The position numbers and the translations under genes are program-made. The notes below the pieces were generated by a model, which searched no databases, was not told the DNA's origin, and saw nothing but the letters and a program-made list of their open reading frames with translations. From Klebsiella sp. BIGb0407 (GTDB lineage: Bacteria; Pseudomonadota; Gammaproteobacteria; Enterobacterales; Enterobacteriaceae): 64,000 bases of DNA. How positions within the stretch are numbered: the first letter of the stretch is position 1; the number at the start of each line of letters is the position of its first letter. Location of the stretch: NCBI RefSeq assembly GCF_024807845.1, contig NZ_JANUEQ010000006.1:248001-312000 (forward strand), written 5' to 3'. This document shows, piece by piece, positions 17,515-26,800 of the stretch.

Positions 17515-18243
17515 ATGATTCAGCGTATTCTCCCGGTTGTCATTGGGTTAAGCCTCCTGATAAGCGGATGCGCAAAAAAACAAGAGCCGCAGGATAGCGT
17601 CAGCTTTAGTATGGGTGCTACCTTGCTAAAGGTTGCGCATCTTCCCTCACCCATAGCTGACGGTTCTGATTTGTTTATCACTGTCGATGGTAAAGAAGCG
17701 GGCCAGCTCCCTGTGGGCGAAGCTATGCTGCTCCAGGTCCCCGCTGGCGAACATGAGGTTGGTGGTTATGCTCGCTCCCTGATAGGTCGAGTGACTATTC
17801 CAGGCTTAAAAGTCACCACTGTCGCGGACCAGCCACGTTTTGTTGCTTACCGAGTCGCGCGGAACACGCCGCTCTTTAGCGTGCGTGGGATTGACCCTCT
17901 TCCAAAGTCGGCACCTCTCCCAGAAAAACAGGTGGCCCAGTCCGAACCCGTACCGGTACCAGAGATAACGCAAATTAGCCCGCCTGCGCCTGAGAGCACT
18001 CCTGAAAGCACGCCAGCTGATTCATCCGAGGTGGCGACACCTGCTAACCAGGAAAGTGCCACCCCAGCGGTACAGAACGAAACGCCAAAAGCATCGACTT
18101 CTGCGGACAGCGAAGCCACCGTCACGCCAGCAGCATCAGATCCTTCCCCGGCAACAGCAAAACCTTCGGCAGATGCAGAGTCACCCGCCGCTGAGAAGCC
18201 AAAGCAGCCAGAGTCAACGGTTTCTGAAAATGCTGTTCCTTAA
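17515..18243 (+). CDS. Predicted lipoprotein with proline/alanine/serine/threonine-rich tail
   Basis: A 242-aa envelope protein I do not recognise by name. It has a lipoprotein signal peptide with lipobox LISGC, the lipidated cysteine being residue 19. A compact domain follows at about 28-125, beta-rich in appearance, with FITVDGKEAGQLPVGEAMLLQVPAGEHEV, reminiscent of small surface-exposed PEGA-like repeats. From about residue 140 the protein is low-complexity, with many Ser, Pro, Ala, Thr and Glu residues and no predicted fold, suggesting a flexible tether across the periplasm or peptidoglycan. AGGAA precedes the ATG. It lies between the giant-gene island and yacL, a position where E. coli has no such gene. 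Confidence 0.8.
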   Translation: MIQRILPVVIGLSLLISGCAKKQEPQDSVSFSMGATLLKVAHLPSPIADGSDLFITVDGKEAGQLPVGEAMLLQVPAGEHEVGGYARSLIGRVTIPGLKVTTVADQPRFVAYRVARNTPLFSVRGIDPLPKSAPLPEKQVAQSEPVPVPEITQISPPAPESTPESTPADSSEVATPANQESATPAVQNETPKASTSADSEATVTPAASDPSPATAKPSADAESPAAEKPKQPESTVSENAVP

Positions 18244-18371
18244 GTAACCTGTTTCAGATTTTTTGCTCCGTGTTTGATTGTTAAAAATGACGCAGTGGCA
18301 CGGTTTTCTTGTCATAATTGGCGTATTAATACCAGCAACACGGGGTGTTAAACCCGAAACAGGAATGCATC

Positions 18372-18734
18372 ATGGAATATGAATTTTTACGAGACATTAC
18401 AGGCCAGGTTCGCGTTCAGATGTCGATGGGCCATGAGGTCGTCGGGCACTGGTTTAATGAAGAGGTGAAAGGTGACTTAACCTTGCTGGATAACGTTGAA
18501 CAGGCGGCGTTATCAGTGAAAGGAAGCGAGCGGCAGTGGCAGCATGTCGGGCATGAGTATACCCTGTGGCTGGATGGGGAAGAGGTGATGATCCGTGCCA
18601 ATCAGCTCGCTATCTCCGGGGACGAAATGGAAGAGGGGATGAGTTACTACGACGAAGAGAGTCTCTCTTTCTGTGGCGTGGAAGATTTTCTGCTGGTGGT
18701 AGACGCTTACAGGGAATTTTTACAAGGTAGATAA
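18372..18734 (+). CDS. yacL: UPF0231 family protein YacL
   Basis: A 120-aa acidic cytoplasmic protein of unknown function, nearly identical in length and sequence to E. coli YacL. Landmarks are [25 protein letters not shown] and [17 protein letters not shown]. The start at 18372 matches the E. coli protein and has AGGAA 6 nt upstream; an in-frame ATG at 18345 lacks this support. In E. coli yacL follows acnB directly, so it marks where the ancestral gene order resumes after the inserted region. Confidence 0.95.
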   Translation: MEYEFLRDITGQVRVQMSMGHEVVGHWFNEEVKGDLTLLDNVEQAALSVKGSERQWQHVGHEYTLWLDGEEVMIRANQLAISGDEMEEGMSYYDEESLSFCGVEDFLLVVDAYREFLQGR

Positions 18735-18737
18735 TAG

Positions 18738-18759
18738 TGTGGAGCATCATTGCTCCACA
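18738..18759. terminator. Bidirectional hairpin between yacL and speD
   Basis: A 9-bp perfect stem TGTGGAGCA (18738-18746) with TGCTCCACA (18751-18759) and a 4-nt loop. It sits between the convergent stops of yacL and speD, a natural place for a shared terminator, although the flanking T tracts are weak. Confidence 0.7.
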
Positions 18760-18764
18760 TTGTC

Positions 18765-19559
18765 TTACACCGCAGGCATATTGCGGGCGTAGTAGATCTC
18801 ACGCATCTCTTTCCACAGCAAATCGGTTATTGTTTTGCGCTCTTGTGGGCTGAGATCCTCGGGGTTGATATTAAATAGATAGTGTTTAAGATCAAACTCC
18901 TTCAGTAACATCTTGGTATGAAAGATGTTCTCCTGATAGACATTCACATCCACCATATCGTACAGCGCTTTCATATCCTCAGACATAAAATTCTGAATCG
19001 AATTAATTTCGTGATCGATAAAATGTTTCATGCCGTTTACGTCGCGGGTAAAGCCCCTTACCCGGTAATCGATGGTGACGATATCGCTTTCTAGCTGGTG
19101 AATCAGATAGTTCAGTGCGTTCAGCGGCGAAATGACTCCACAGGTTGAGACTTCAATATCAGCCCTGAAAGTACAGATCCCACCTTCCGGATGACTCTCC
19201 GGATAGGTATGAACGCAGATATGGCTCTTATCAAGGTGCGCGACAATAGCGTCGGGTAGCGGGCCGGGATGTTCAGACTGATCGATACTCTGGGGGTCAA
19301 TAGGTTCTTCACTGACCAGAATAGTGACGCTGGCCCCCTGAGGTTCGTAGTCCTGGCGGGCAATATTTAAAATATTAGCACCGATAATTGAACAGGTTTC
19401 GCTGAGGATCTCAGTCAGACGATTAGCATTATACAATTCATCAATATAAGCGATATAGCCATCACGCTGATCGTCCGTTTTGGCATAACAGATATCATAG
19501 ATACAAAAACTGAGGCTTTTGGTCAGATTGTTAAAGCCATGGAGTTTAAGCTTTTTCAA
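18765..19559 (-). CDS. speD: S-adenosylmethionine decarboxylase proenzyme
   Basis: Pyruvoyl-dependent enzyme that makes decarboxylated AdoMet, the aminopropyl donor for spermidine. The 264-aa length is the same as E. coli SpeD. Self-cleavage occurs between Lys111 and Ser112 in [18 protein letters not shown], which turns Ser112 into the pyruvoyl group. It lies 15 bp downstream of speE on the same strand, forming the usual speE-speD operon. Confidence 0.97.
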   Translation of the reverse strand: MKKLKLHGFNNLTKSLSFCIYDICYAKTDDQRDGYIAYIDELYNANRLTEILSETCSIIGANILNIARQDYEPQGASVTILVSEEPIDPQSIDQSEHPGPLPDAIVAHLDKSHICVHTYPESHPEGGICTFRADIEVSTCGVISPLNALNYLIHQLESDIVTIDYRVRGFTRDVNGMKHFIDHEINSIQNFMSEDMKALYDMVDVNVYQENIFHTKMLLKEFDLKHYLFNINPEDLSPQERKTITDLLWKEMREIYYARNMPAV

Positions 19560-19574
19560 TTTATAAACATCTCC

Positions 19575-20435
19575 TCAGGAGGACGATAAGGCATTTTGCA
19601 AATATTGTGGCAGTGCAAAGGCCGCGGTATGAATTGCCGGGTTGTAATAGCGGCAAGTGATACCCGCTTTATGGAAGCGTGCCTGAATCAGTTCACTCGA
19701 CAAATGGCGCATGCCTGGATTATCGCTGGCCCATGCAAAGGTCATGATACCGCCAAAATAGGTCGGGATGGCGGCCTGGTAGAAACTCACATCCTGAAAC
19801 GAGTGGCTGAGTTTTTGATGGCTGTCAATCGCCTCATCTTGCTGCAGGAAGCAGACCCCATTTTGAGCCACAAAAATACCGTTGGGGTTGAGACAGCGAT
19901 GGCACCCTTCATAAAATGCAGAAGTGAAAAGTGATTCACCGGGGCCGATAGGATCGGTGCAATCGGAAATGATCACGTCAAAGATTTGTGATGTCTGATT
20001 AACGAAATTAACACCGTCGTCAATAACCAGTTTAAAACGCGGATCGTCGTAGCTTCCGGCACTGTGATTAGGCAGATACTGGCGGCAAAAAGAGACGACT
20101 CCTGCGTCAATTTCTACCATTGTGATGGTTTCGACTGTTTTATGACGCGCCACTTCGCGTAGCATTCCGCCGTCACCACCGCCGATTATCAGAACATGTT
20201 TTGCCTGGCCATGGGCGAACAGAGGAACGTGAGCCATCATTTCATGATAGATAAATTCGTCACGTTCGGTGGTTTGCACTACGCCATCCAGCGCCATAAC
20301 ACGACCGAAAGCCTCGTTCTCGAAAATAATCAGATCCTGATGATCTGTCTTTTCATGATAGAGCACATTGTCGATGGCAAAGTATTGGCCAAACTTATCA
20401 TGTAGCGTTTCTTGCCACACCGATTTTTGGATCAT
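19575..20435 (-). CDS. speE: Spermidine synthase
   Basis: Transfers an aminopropyl group from decarboxylated AdoMet to putrescine. A 286-aa cytoplasmic enzyme with a methyltransferase-like Rossmann fold. Landmarks are [17 protein letters not shown] for the cofactor, the acidic VEIDAGVV, the catalytic-site motif [15 protein letters not shown] and [10 protein letters not shown]. First gene of speE-speD, with its promoter in the roughly 100 bp before yacC. Confidence 0.97.
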   Translation of the reverse strand: MIQKSVWQETLHDKFGQYFAIDNVLYHEKTDHQDLIIFENEAFGRVMALDGVVQTTERDEFIYHEMMAHVPLFAHGQAKHVLIIGGGDGGMLREVARHKTVETITMVEIDAGVVSFCRQYLPNHSAGSYDDPRFKLVIDDGVNFVNQTSQIFDVIISDCTDPIGPGESLFTSAFYEGCHRCLNPNGIFVAQNGVCFLQQDEAIDSHQKLSHSFQDVSFYQAAIPTYFGGIMTFAWASDNPGMRHLSSELIQARFHKAGITCRYYNPAIHTAAFALPQYLQNALSSS

Positions 20436-20542
20436 CGCTGATACCTCTTCTATTAACTCTATTGAAAAGAAAGCAAAATATCATAGCTAACAATGGCATG
20501 GGATGCACGGTCATTATTTCAACAGGAAAACAGAGGGGAGGC

Positions 20543-20890
20543 TTATTTTACATAAGCCAGTAGATTAAGGGAGTCTTGTGCCAGGGCTTTACATTTTTTA
20601 TCGGTGGGTATTTTTATTCCACTCAGATCATTGTAGCTTTCTTCACCCAGTGTTTTCATATTCACCAGATCGTAGTTACTCAGATCCCATTTATTCTGTT
20701 GGGCAAAGAACACCAGCGCACGGCGTATCTGTTCATTGGGCAGGCTTTGATAGCCACAATCATTTTTCAAAAATACAAACACGGCCGTTAAATCAGCCAG
20801 GTCTTCAGCTTCAGATTCACTCAGCGCCATACTGCTGGCAGAGTAGCTCAACAATGCACCCAGTAATAATGTCTTTACTCTGATGTTCAT
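20543..20890 (-). CDS. yacC: YacC, PulS/OutS-like periplasmic protein
   Basis: A 115-aa small secreted protein. The Sec signal peptide is about residues 1-22 (MNIRVKTLLLGALLSYSASSMA), with the mature part starting LSESEAEDLADLTAVFVFLKNDCGYQ. It has the two conserved cysteines of the PulS/OutS (type II secretion pilotin-like) family but no lipobox. It closely matches E. coli YacC. The start at 20890 gives the E. coli length and a good ribosome-binding region; an upstream ATG at 20902 would add MVDG before the signal peptide. No type II secretion genes are nearby, so its role is unclear. Confidence 0.9.
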   Translation of the reverse strand: MNIRVKTLLLGALLSYSASSMALSESEAEDLADLTAVFVFLKNDCGYQSLPNEQIRRALVFFAQQNKWDLSNYDLVNMKTLGEESYNDLSGIKIPTDKKCKALAQDSLNLLAYVK

Positions 20891-21004
20891 CCCATCCACC
20901 ATCTCATATCAGATAATAAACGTTAACACAGTTAAACCGGACGAGACGATATTTATTATTCTGTTTATCATCCTCTTTTCCTTGGCTGACAAAAGGAGTT
21001 GAAT

Positions 21005-22621
21005 GTGCATCGTCGTGATTTTATTAAGTATTCTGCCGCTCTGGGGGCTTTTAGTGTACTACCGCTCTGGAGTCGTACAGCCTTAGCAGCGACACGTCCT
21101 GCATTGCCAGTCCCTGCACTACTAACTGCTGACGCTAAAAATCATATCCGTTTGAATATTAATGCTGGAACCACTCAGTTCGCGGATAAACTCGCCACCA
21201 CTTATGGCTACAACGGCTCTTTGCTGGGACCTGCGTTAAAACTGCGTCAGGGTAAAAGCGTCACCGTTGATATCATGAATAATCTGCCAGAAGAGACGAC
21301 AGTCCACTGGCATGGTCTGGAAATACCGGGTGAGGTTGATGGCGGGCCGCAGGGTATCATTAGTGCAGGTGGAACCCGGAGTGTGACCTTTACGCCACAA
21401 CAGCGGGCAGCAACCTGCTGGTTTCATCCCCATCAGCACGGACAAACCGGACGTCAGGTTGCGATGGGGCTGTCAGGCCTGGTACTGATTGACGATACTG
21501 AAAGCGGTATGCTCCGCCTTCCTTCCCTTTGGGGTATAGATGACGTTCCGCTGATAATCCAGGACAAACGTTTTACTCCCCAGGGACAAATTGATTATCA
21601 GTTGAATGTCATGACGGCTGCGGTTGGCTGGTTTGGCGATACCTTATTGTGTAATGGTGCGGTTTATCCGCAGCACGCAAACCCGCGTGGATGGTTGCGT
21701 TTACGTCTGTTAAATGGCTGTAATGCCCGTTCGTTAAAAATTGCCGCCAGTGATAATCGTCCTCTATATGTTGTCGCCAGCGATGGCGGCTTTCTGGCAG
21801 AGCCGGTGAAACTCAATGAGCTGGAACTCTTGATGGGGGAGCGTTTTGAAGTTCTGGTGGATACCTCTGACGGCCAGCCTTTTGACATTGTCACCTTGCC
21901 GGTTCAGCAGATGGGTATGACGGTTGCACCTTTTGATAAGGCTGTTCCGGTTGTTCGTATTCAACCGCTTACTATTCCAGGCTCAGGTCTGTTGCCCGAT
22001 AAGCTGGTGGATGTTCCAGCCTTGCCTGCATCAAACGGGCTGACGGAGCGTCATTTCCATCTGATGATGAACCCTGAGCTTGATATGCTCGGGATGCAGG
22101 CCTTGATGAAAAAATACGGTATGCAAGCTATGGCGGGTATGGGGCATGGTGCAATGGATCACTCTGCGATGGGACATGGTGCTAAGGAAAATAGCAGTGA
22201 CTCAATGGGACATATGCAGCATGGCAAAGGACAGCATGGTGGGATGGCACAGGGTAACGGTAAGCCTGCCTTTGACTTCCATAATGCCAATAGTATTAAC
22301 GGCAAGCCTTTCGAAATGAATACCGCGGCCTTCAGGGTACCGAAGGGCCAGCTTGAGAAGTGGGTTATTTCCGGTGTCGGCGATATGATGCTGCATCCGT
22401 TTCATATCCATGGCACTCAGTTCCGTATTTTGACCGAGAACGGTAAACCGGTTGCCGCGCATCGACAGGGCTGGAAAGATACCGTGAAAGTGGAAGGGGC
22501 GGTCAGTGAGGTGCTGGTTCGCTTTGATCATAGCGCCGCACAGGAACATGCCTATATGGCGCACTGTCATCTGCTGGAACATGAAGATACGGGCATGATG
22601 GTAGGTTTTAGCGTCGCTTAA
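21005..22621 (+). CDS. cueO: Multicopper oxidase CueO (cuprous oxidase), GTG start
   Basis: Periplasmic oxidase that converts Cu(I) to the less toxic Cu(II). 538 aa. The Tat signal [28 protein letters not shown] has the twin arginines. Copper-ligand motifs are [26 protein letters not shown] and [14 protein letters not shown] Met/His-rich loop (MGHGAMDH ... MGHMQHG, about 380-415) typical of CueO covers the substrate site. The start is chosen as GTG 21005: AGGAG at 20994-20998 is 6 nt away. The in-frame TTG at 20999 touches the Shine-Dalgarno, and the ATG at 21003 is out of frame. No clear CueR box was seen in the 100 bp upstream. Confidence 0.95.
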   Translation: MHRRDFIKYSAALGAFSVLPLWSRTALAATRPALPVPALLTADAKNHIRLNINAGTTQFADKLATTYGYNGSLLGPALKLRQGKSVTVDIMNNLPEETTVHWHGLEIPGEVDGGPQGIISAGGTRSVTFTPQQRAATCWFHPHQHGQTGRQVAMGLSGLVLIDDTESGMLRLPSLWGIDDVPLIIQDKRFTPQGQIDYQLNVMTAAVGWFGDTLLCNGAVYPQHANPRGWLRLRLLNGCNARSLKIAASDNRPLYVVASDGGFLAEPVKLNELELLMGERFEVLVDTSDGQPFDIVTLPVQQMGMTVAPFDKAVPVVRIQPLTIPGSGLLPDKLVDVPALPASNGLTERHFHLMMNPELDMLGMQALMKKYGMQAMAGMGHGAMDHSAMGHGAKENSSDSMGHMQHGKGQHGGMAQGNGKPAFDFHNANSINGKPFEMNTAAFRVPKGQLEKWVISGVGDMMLHPFHIHGTQFRILTENGKPVAAHRQGWKDTVKVEGAVSEVLVRFDHSAAQEHAYMAHCHLLEHEDTGMMVGFSVA

Positions 22622-22634
22622 TATTGTTTATTTC

Positions 22635-22680
22635 GGGAGTCGCTGCAAAAGAATCACGCGTGCAGCTTCTCCCTTTCCTT
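22635..22680. terminator. Hairpin terminator after cueO
   Basis: GGGAGTCGCTGCA (22635-22647) pairs with TGCAGCTTCTCCC (22661-22673) apart from two internal mismatches, followed by TTTCCTT. It lies between the convergent cueO and MFS genes. Confidence 0.65.
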
Positions 22681-22699
22681 GAATCTGATCGTATCTGAA

Positions 22700-23902
22700 T
22701 CAGTGGCCTGATCGACGACGTTGTGCGGCTAATCCTTGCACTGCGCAAGCAAGTACGGCCAGCATACCGCCAAGAATGGATACGCCAGCCCAGCCTTCTA
22801 AATCCCAGACCAGAGTGGCCGCGGCTGAACCTCCTGCACCGCCAAGAAACATGGCACCCATAAATACGGTATTCAGCCGTGAACGAGCCTCGGGTTTAAG
22901 CGTGTAGACAATATGCTGATTAGAGACCAGCACGCTTTGTACTGCAAAATCGAGCAGGATACATCCTACCACCAGGCCAATAACCGAGGCCCAGATACCG
23001 AATAAGCACCAGGCAATCAGCGTCAGTAGAGTTCCCCCTAAGATAATTTTATACGGGCCATGTTTATCGGCGATACGCCCTGCAAAAGGTGCGGCCAGAA
23101 TGCCTATAGCCCCAACAATGCCAAACAGACCCGCAGCTTGCGCATTCAACCCGAACATAGGTTCCTCCAGACGTAGAGCCAGCACGGTCCAGAAAACGGT
23201 GAACGAGCCAAATAATAATGCCTGAGTAATAGCTGCAATACGTAGCTCACTAAATTCACGCCATAAATCAATAATAGAGCTCATCAACCGGAAGTATGAG
23301 GTTTTTGCTGATGGCTCACTGCGCGGTAAAGAACCAGCCATAAGGCCACCCGCAATCAAGGCCAGGGGAACACCCAGCCAGAACATGGCCCTCCAGCCAT
23401 AATGAGTGGCAACAAATCCTGAAAGAGTGCGGCTGAGTAAAATACCGCAGAGTACGCCTGACATCACGGTACCGACGACGGCTCCTCTCCGTCCCGGTTC
23501 TGCGAGTTGTGCCGCAAAGGGCACTATCTGCTGGGCAACGGTCGATGCCATACCGAGAAAAAATGAGGCGATAAGCAATATCGCAGCAGAAGGGGCGAGA
23601 GCTGCCGCGACCAGCATGACCGTCAGTATAATGAACTGAGTGATAATAATTCGACGGCGCTCAATTAGATCGCCCAAAGGAACCAAGGCGAACAAGCCAA
23701 TGGCATATCCGAGCTGTGTAGCCGTTGGCACTAGTGCCGTCATTGAACCCGGAAGTTCTTGCTCCAGAATTCCTAGCATCGGCTGGTTATAGTAGATATT
23801 GGCCACGGCCAGACCGGCGGAGACGGCCATGGCAAACGTCATGCCGGTACTCAACTGTGGTGAACCGCTTAACTCTTTTTCCAGCACACTGGTGTTACCC
23901 AT
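22700..23902 (-). CDS. MFS transporter (drug/metabolite efflux type)
   Basis: A 400-aa inner-membrane protein with twelve likely membrane segments and major-facilitator landmarks: GDLIERRRIII after TM2 (the motif A region), TVAQQIVPFAAQLAEPGRRGAVVG, and GRIADKHGPYKI in the second half. It resembles YnfM/AraJ-type putative efflux pumps, but the substrate cannot be told from sequence. It is divergently transcribed from a LysR-type gene across 138 bp, a frequent regulator-transporter pairing. Confidence 0.8.
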   Translation of the reverse strand: MGNTSVLEKELSGSPQLSTGMTFAMAVSAGLAVANIYYNQPMLGILEQELPGSMTALVPTATQLGYAIGLFALVPLGDLIERRRIIITQFIILTVMLVAAALAPSAAILLIASFFLGMASTVAQQIVPFAAQLAEPGRRGAVVGTVMSGVLCGILLSRTLSGFVATHYGWRAMFWLGVPLALIAGGLMAGSLPRSEPSAKTSYFRLMSSIIDLWREFSELRIAAITQALLFGSFTVFWTVLALRLEEPMFGLNAQAAGLFGIVGAIGILAAPFAGRIADKHGPYKIILGGTLLTLIAWCLFGIWASVIGLVVGCILLDFAVQSVLVSNQHIVYTLKPEARSRLNTVFMGAMFLGGAGGSAAATLVWDLEGWAGVSILGGMLAVLACAVQGLAAQRRRSGH

Positions 23903-24040
23903 GATGATTCCTCAGGCCTCCTGCCACAAATCTCAGACGTTGAAATTGTGGGGGCCGCGACTTGAGGCTAACTATGGCGCTATCACGAAAAATAGTGTAG
24001 ATGTGTAATATGTTAGGTCAGTGTAACGGAAATCGAGATA

Positions 24041-24922
24041 ATGAAGTTTGAGGATATTGAAGTCTTTGTTGAAGCGGTGCAAGCCGGTAGTCTGGCGGGT
24101 GCTGCACGACGGCTTTCTCTGAGTTCAATGGCGGCCTCCAGAAGCTTGAATAACCTTGAAATGGAACTCGGTGTCAGGCTGGTGCACCGCACCACGCGCT
24201 CACTTTCACCCACCAGTGACGGAGAGATGTTTTATCCTCACGCGGTTTCTTTACTGGAAGGGCAGGCGAATGCGCTGGCAGATCTGCGCCCTGAAGGTAG
24301 CGCGCTCACCGGGCATCTACGAATAACGGCTTCGGAAGCCTTTAGCAGAAGGGTTATCGCGCCTGGGTTACCCGCGTTTATGCAGCAACACCCCTTACTA
24401 CGTGTTGACTTGCTGAGTACCGATGAACAGCTGGATATCGTTGATAAAGGCATTGATGTGGCGATACGTATTGCCCCGCTGCGTGATAATCGGCTGGTCG
24501 CCCGGCGGCTGGCGGCTAACCCACGCGTACTGTGCGCTGCACCTTCTTATCTGAGTGCATGGGGCTCGCCTGAATTAGTCAGCGATCTGCTATCCCACAG
24601 TTGTCTGGTTAATATAGGCACATCACACTGGACTTTTGAATGCGGAGAAAAGCGTATTCGCCAGAAGGTGTCAGGTCGTTTTGCGGCGAGCTCAATCGAT
24701 TCGATATTCGAAGCCTGTGTGGGAGGGCTTGGCATAGCCAATGTCTCCCGCTGGTATGCCTCCCCTTTCCTTCAGTCCGGCGTGGTGAGAGAGGTTGTAC
24801 TGGAGGATGCCGAGCCGGAGACGCTGAATATTTGGGCTGTCTATCCCACTTCCCGGCTGGTTCCCCTAAAGGTCAGAATGTTTATCGAGGCGTTAGAGCA
24901 GCGTCTTGCACAGGCTGACTAA
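24041..24922 (+). CDS. LysR-family transcriptional regulator
   Basis: A 293-aa regulator. The N-terminal winged helix-turn-helix (about 1-60) contains AGSLAGAARRLSLSSMAASRSLNNLEMELGVRLVHRTTR. The C-terminal periplasmic-binding-like effector domain (about 90-290) has LRITASEAFSRRVIAPGLPAF and GIDVAIRIAPLRDNRLVARRL. It belongs to the large LysR group close to YafC/DmlR-type proteins. It probably controls the divergent MFS gene; the shared 138-bp spacer would hold the operator. Ligand unknown. Confidence 0.85.
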   Translation: MKFEDIEVFVEAVQAGSLAGAARRLSLSSMAASRSLNNLEMELGVRLVHRTTRSLSPTSDGEMFYPHAVSLLEGQANALADLRPEGSALTGHLRITASEAFSRRVIAPGLPAFMQQHPLLRVDLLSTDEQLDIVDKGIDVAIRIAPLRDNRLVARRLAANPRVLCAAPSYLSAWGSPELVSDLLSHSCLVNIGTSHWTFECGEKRIRQKVSGRFAASSIDSIFEACVGGLGIANVSRWYASPFLQSGVVREVVLEDAEPETLNIWAVYPTSRLVPLKVRMFIEALEQRLAQAD

Positions 24923-25052
24923 GAGGTCTTCTGTTCCTTTTTAATCGTTAACGATATTCAAAATAGATAAAAATGCGTTAAGGAACAGCGCGATTTTGTT
25001 CATGCTTGAAATTATTCGGTTTGTTTACTTTCGGTTAAAATTTCTTTTTCTC

Positions 25053-25071
25053 ATTGAAAATGAGAATTATT
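25053..25071. promoter_or_regulatory. Fur-box-like sequence upstream of hasI
   Basis: ATTGAAAATGAGAATTATT contains the AATGAGAATTATT core common in enterobacterial Fur sites and lies about 50-65 bp upstream of the sigma-factor gene. Iron repression of hasI would fit the family. Assignment is by eye. Confidence 0.6.
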
Positions 25072-25117
25072 TATGTGATTTATACTCGCTTTGATGGCTG
25101 CCGTCCGGGAAAAGTTA

Positions 25118-25615
25118 ATGTCCAATATTGAGCTGCAGGTGCTGTTTGAGCGTCATGCCCGGCCGCTGTTGGCGTACCTGAAAAGCCAGCTGAATGACGC
25201 GCAGCTGGCTGATGACCTGATGCAGGAAAGTTTTGCACGACTCACCGAGCATTATCCGCAGGGAAAAATCCAGGATAGTGAATCTTATTTGTTCCGCACG
25301 GCCAAGAATTTGTTGTTCGATCATTATCGCCAGCAGCAGCGGCGGCAAACCATCGCGTTCAGTGATGATGAGATGGTCCACTTTCCCTGCGGCGAGCCCG
25401 GCGCTGAACAGCGCGCGATTGACCATCAGCAGGTCGAGATCATCATTGCCCAATTGTTGACCCTGCCTGAGCGGACGCAAACCATTTTCCGTCTCAGCCG
25501 GTTTGAAGGCCTGGCTCAGACGGAAATTGCGGCGCGGCTCGGCGTATCGCTCAGTACCGTCGAAAAACATCTGGCGCAGGCGCTGGCCGCCATGATGTGT
25601 GGAATACAGAAATAA
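25118..25615 (+). CDS. hasI: ECF sigma factor, FecI/HasI family
   Basis: A 165-aa RNA polymerase sigma factor of the iron-starvation ECF group. Region 2 spans about 8-75 (LFERHARPLLAYLKSQLNDAQLADDLMQESF, RTAKNLLFDHYRQQ). Region 4 spans about 108-160, with LPERTQTIFRLSRFEGLAQTEIAARLGVSLSTVEKHLAQAL. It directs transcription of the heme receptor when HasS is relieved. The start at 25118 follows GGGAAAAG; in-frame ATG 25094 and TTG 25091 would add residues unlike the family. Followed by hasS and hasR, the order used in Serratia marcescens. The name rests on the HasR identity downstream. Confidence 0.85.
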   Translation: MSNIELQVLFERHARPLLAYLKSQLNDAQLADDLMQESFARLTEHYPQGKIQDSESYLFRTAKNLLFDHYRQQQRRQTIAFSDDEMVHFPCGEPGAEQRAIDHQQVEIIIAQLLTLPERTQTIFRLSRFEGLAQTEIAARLGVSLSTVEKHLAQALAAMMCGIQK

Positions 25616-25620
25616 TGATA

Positions 25621-25653
25621 TTTTTTACGGGAATTATCCCGTTCAAACGTCTT
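25621..25653 (+). promoter_or_regulatory. Candidate HasI-dependent promoter of hasS
   Basis: TTTTTTACGGG, 16 nt, then CGTCTT. The same two blocks with 15 nt spacing occur upstream of hasR (26719-26750) and were not noticed elsewhere in the window. A conserved upstream box plus a CGTC-type -10 element is usual for ECF sigma promoters. It lies just after the hasI stop and 34 bp before hasS. Confidence 0.65.
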
Positions 25654-25686
25654 AATAATAAACCCGGATAGTCAGGAATCAGTGAA

Positions 25687-26655
25687 ATGAGTCACTCGAG
25701 TGAGGCAATACGACAGCAGGCCGCGCTATGGGCTGTGAAAATGGCCGAGCGATCGCTGACCGAGGATGAAGAACGGGAAATGACCGCGTGGTTTGAGGGC
25801 GATCCGCAGCACGCCGATGCGCTGATTAAGGCGCAGCAACAGTGGATTATGCTCGGCACGTTGTCCCGTTCAACTTCTGCTGACGCTCTCTTGAAGGCAG
25901 ACGCTTCCACTGTGGTTCCCCTGACCACTAAGGTGATAAATCGTCGCCGTTGGTCTCACTGGGCGACAGCGGCCGTTATCATACTGGCATCATTGCCTGC
26001 GCTGTTTCTGCTTCCCGATGCCTGGCTGCGCTGGCAGGCTGATTATTACACGGCCACCGGAGAAATACGCCAGGTAACGCTACCGGACGGTAGCCGAGTG
26101 GATCTCGATAGCCATAGCGCCATTGCGCTTGATTTTAATAATGAGGAGCGACGCGTCAGGCTTCTGTCCGGAAACGCTTGGTTTACTGTTGCTCCGCTTG
26201 GCAAAGACGAGATACGGCCTTTTCGCGTTGAAGCGGAGGGCGGCATGACCCAGGCTCTTGGGACACAGTTTAGTATCGATCTTAACGGCGGAGGTGCGGA
26301 CGTAGCGGTGCATGAACACAGTGTCCGGGTCAGTTATCAAGGGCAGTCTTTAGTGCTGACTGAACAGCAGGGCGCGCGCTATGCTGATAATCACCTGGTA
26401 CGACACTCGGTTTCACCCTCGCAGTTTGCCTGGCGACGCGGCTGGTTAATTATCGACAAACAGCCGGTCAGCGACGCAGTAGCGCAGATAAACCGCTATC
26501 AAAACCAAAAGGTTATCGTCGTTAACCCGACGCTCAGAAAACGGATAGTCAGTGGTACTTTCACTCTCAATACCTCTGAAAACGCCATCGAAACCTTGCG
26601 TCAGACGCTGGGTGCGGAATTAGTGACGTTGCCTGGCATGACGCTGATGTACTGA
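25687..26655 (+). CDS. hasS: FecR-family anti-sigma factor / transmembrane signal transducer
   Basis: A 322-aa inner-membrane protein that transmits the receptor's occupied signal to the sigma factor. The N-terminal cytoplasmic FecR_N part (about 8-50) holds AALWAVKMAERSLTEDEEREMTAWF. One membrane helix is at about 92-110. The periplasmic FecR domain (about 125-215) contains TGEIRQVTLPDGSRVDLDSHSAIAL, and a C-terminal STN-binding domain follows. Located between hasI and hasR, with its own ECF-like promoter motif. Assigned as HasS from context and family. Confidence 0.85.
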   Translation: MSHSSEAIRQQAALWAVKMAERSLTEDEEREMTAWFEGDPQHADALIKAQQQWIMLGTLSRSTSADALLKADASTVVPLTTKVINRRRWSHWATAAVIILASLPALFLLPDAWLRWQADYYTATGEIRQVTLPDGSRVDLDSHSAIALDFNNEERRVRLLSGNAWFTVAPLGKDEIRPFRVEAEGGMTQALGTQFSIDLNGGGADVAVHEHSVRVSYQGQSLVLTEQQGARYADNHLVRHSVSPSQFAWRRGWLIIDKQPVSDAVAQINRYQNQKVIVVNPTLRKRIVSGTFTLNTSENAIETLRQTLGAELVTLPGMTLMY

Positions 26656-26718
26656 TTCTGATGGTCGGTATGGACGTATTTTTCCTCGAGCGTACATATT
26701 TTTAACTTTTTATTAAAA

Positions 26719-26750
26719 TTTTTTACGGGTTAATGCCTATCGCACGTCTT
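26719..26750 (+). promoter_or_regulatory. Candidate HasI-dependent promoter of hasR
   Basis: TTTTTTACGGG followed after 15 nt by CGTCTT, the same motif pair as upstream of hasS. About 50 bp separate it from the hasR ATG. Confidence 0.65.
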
Positions 26751-26800
26751 TATTGTTGAATGAGATTGATTTCTATTATCAACAATAATCGAGTAAACAC

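Noticed and set aside
24944-24955. 12-bp palindrome ATCGTTAACGAT after the LysR gene
   Set aside because: Short, isolated, and just after a stop codon without a promoter context; insufficient to call a binding site.
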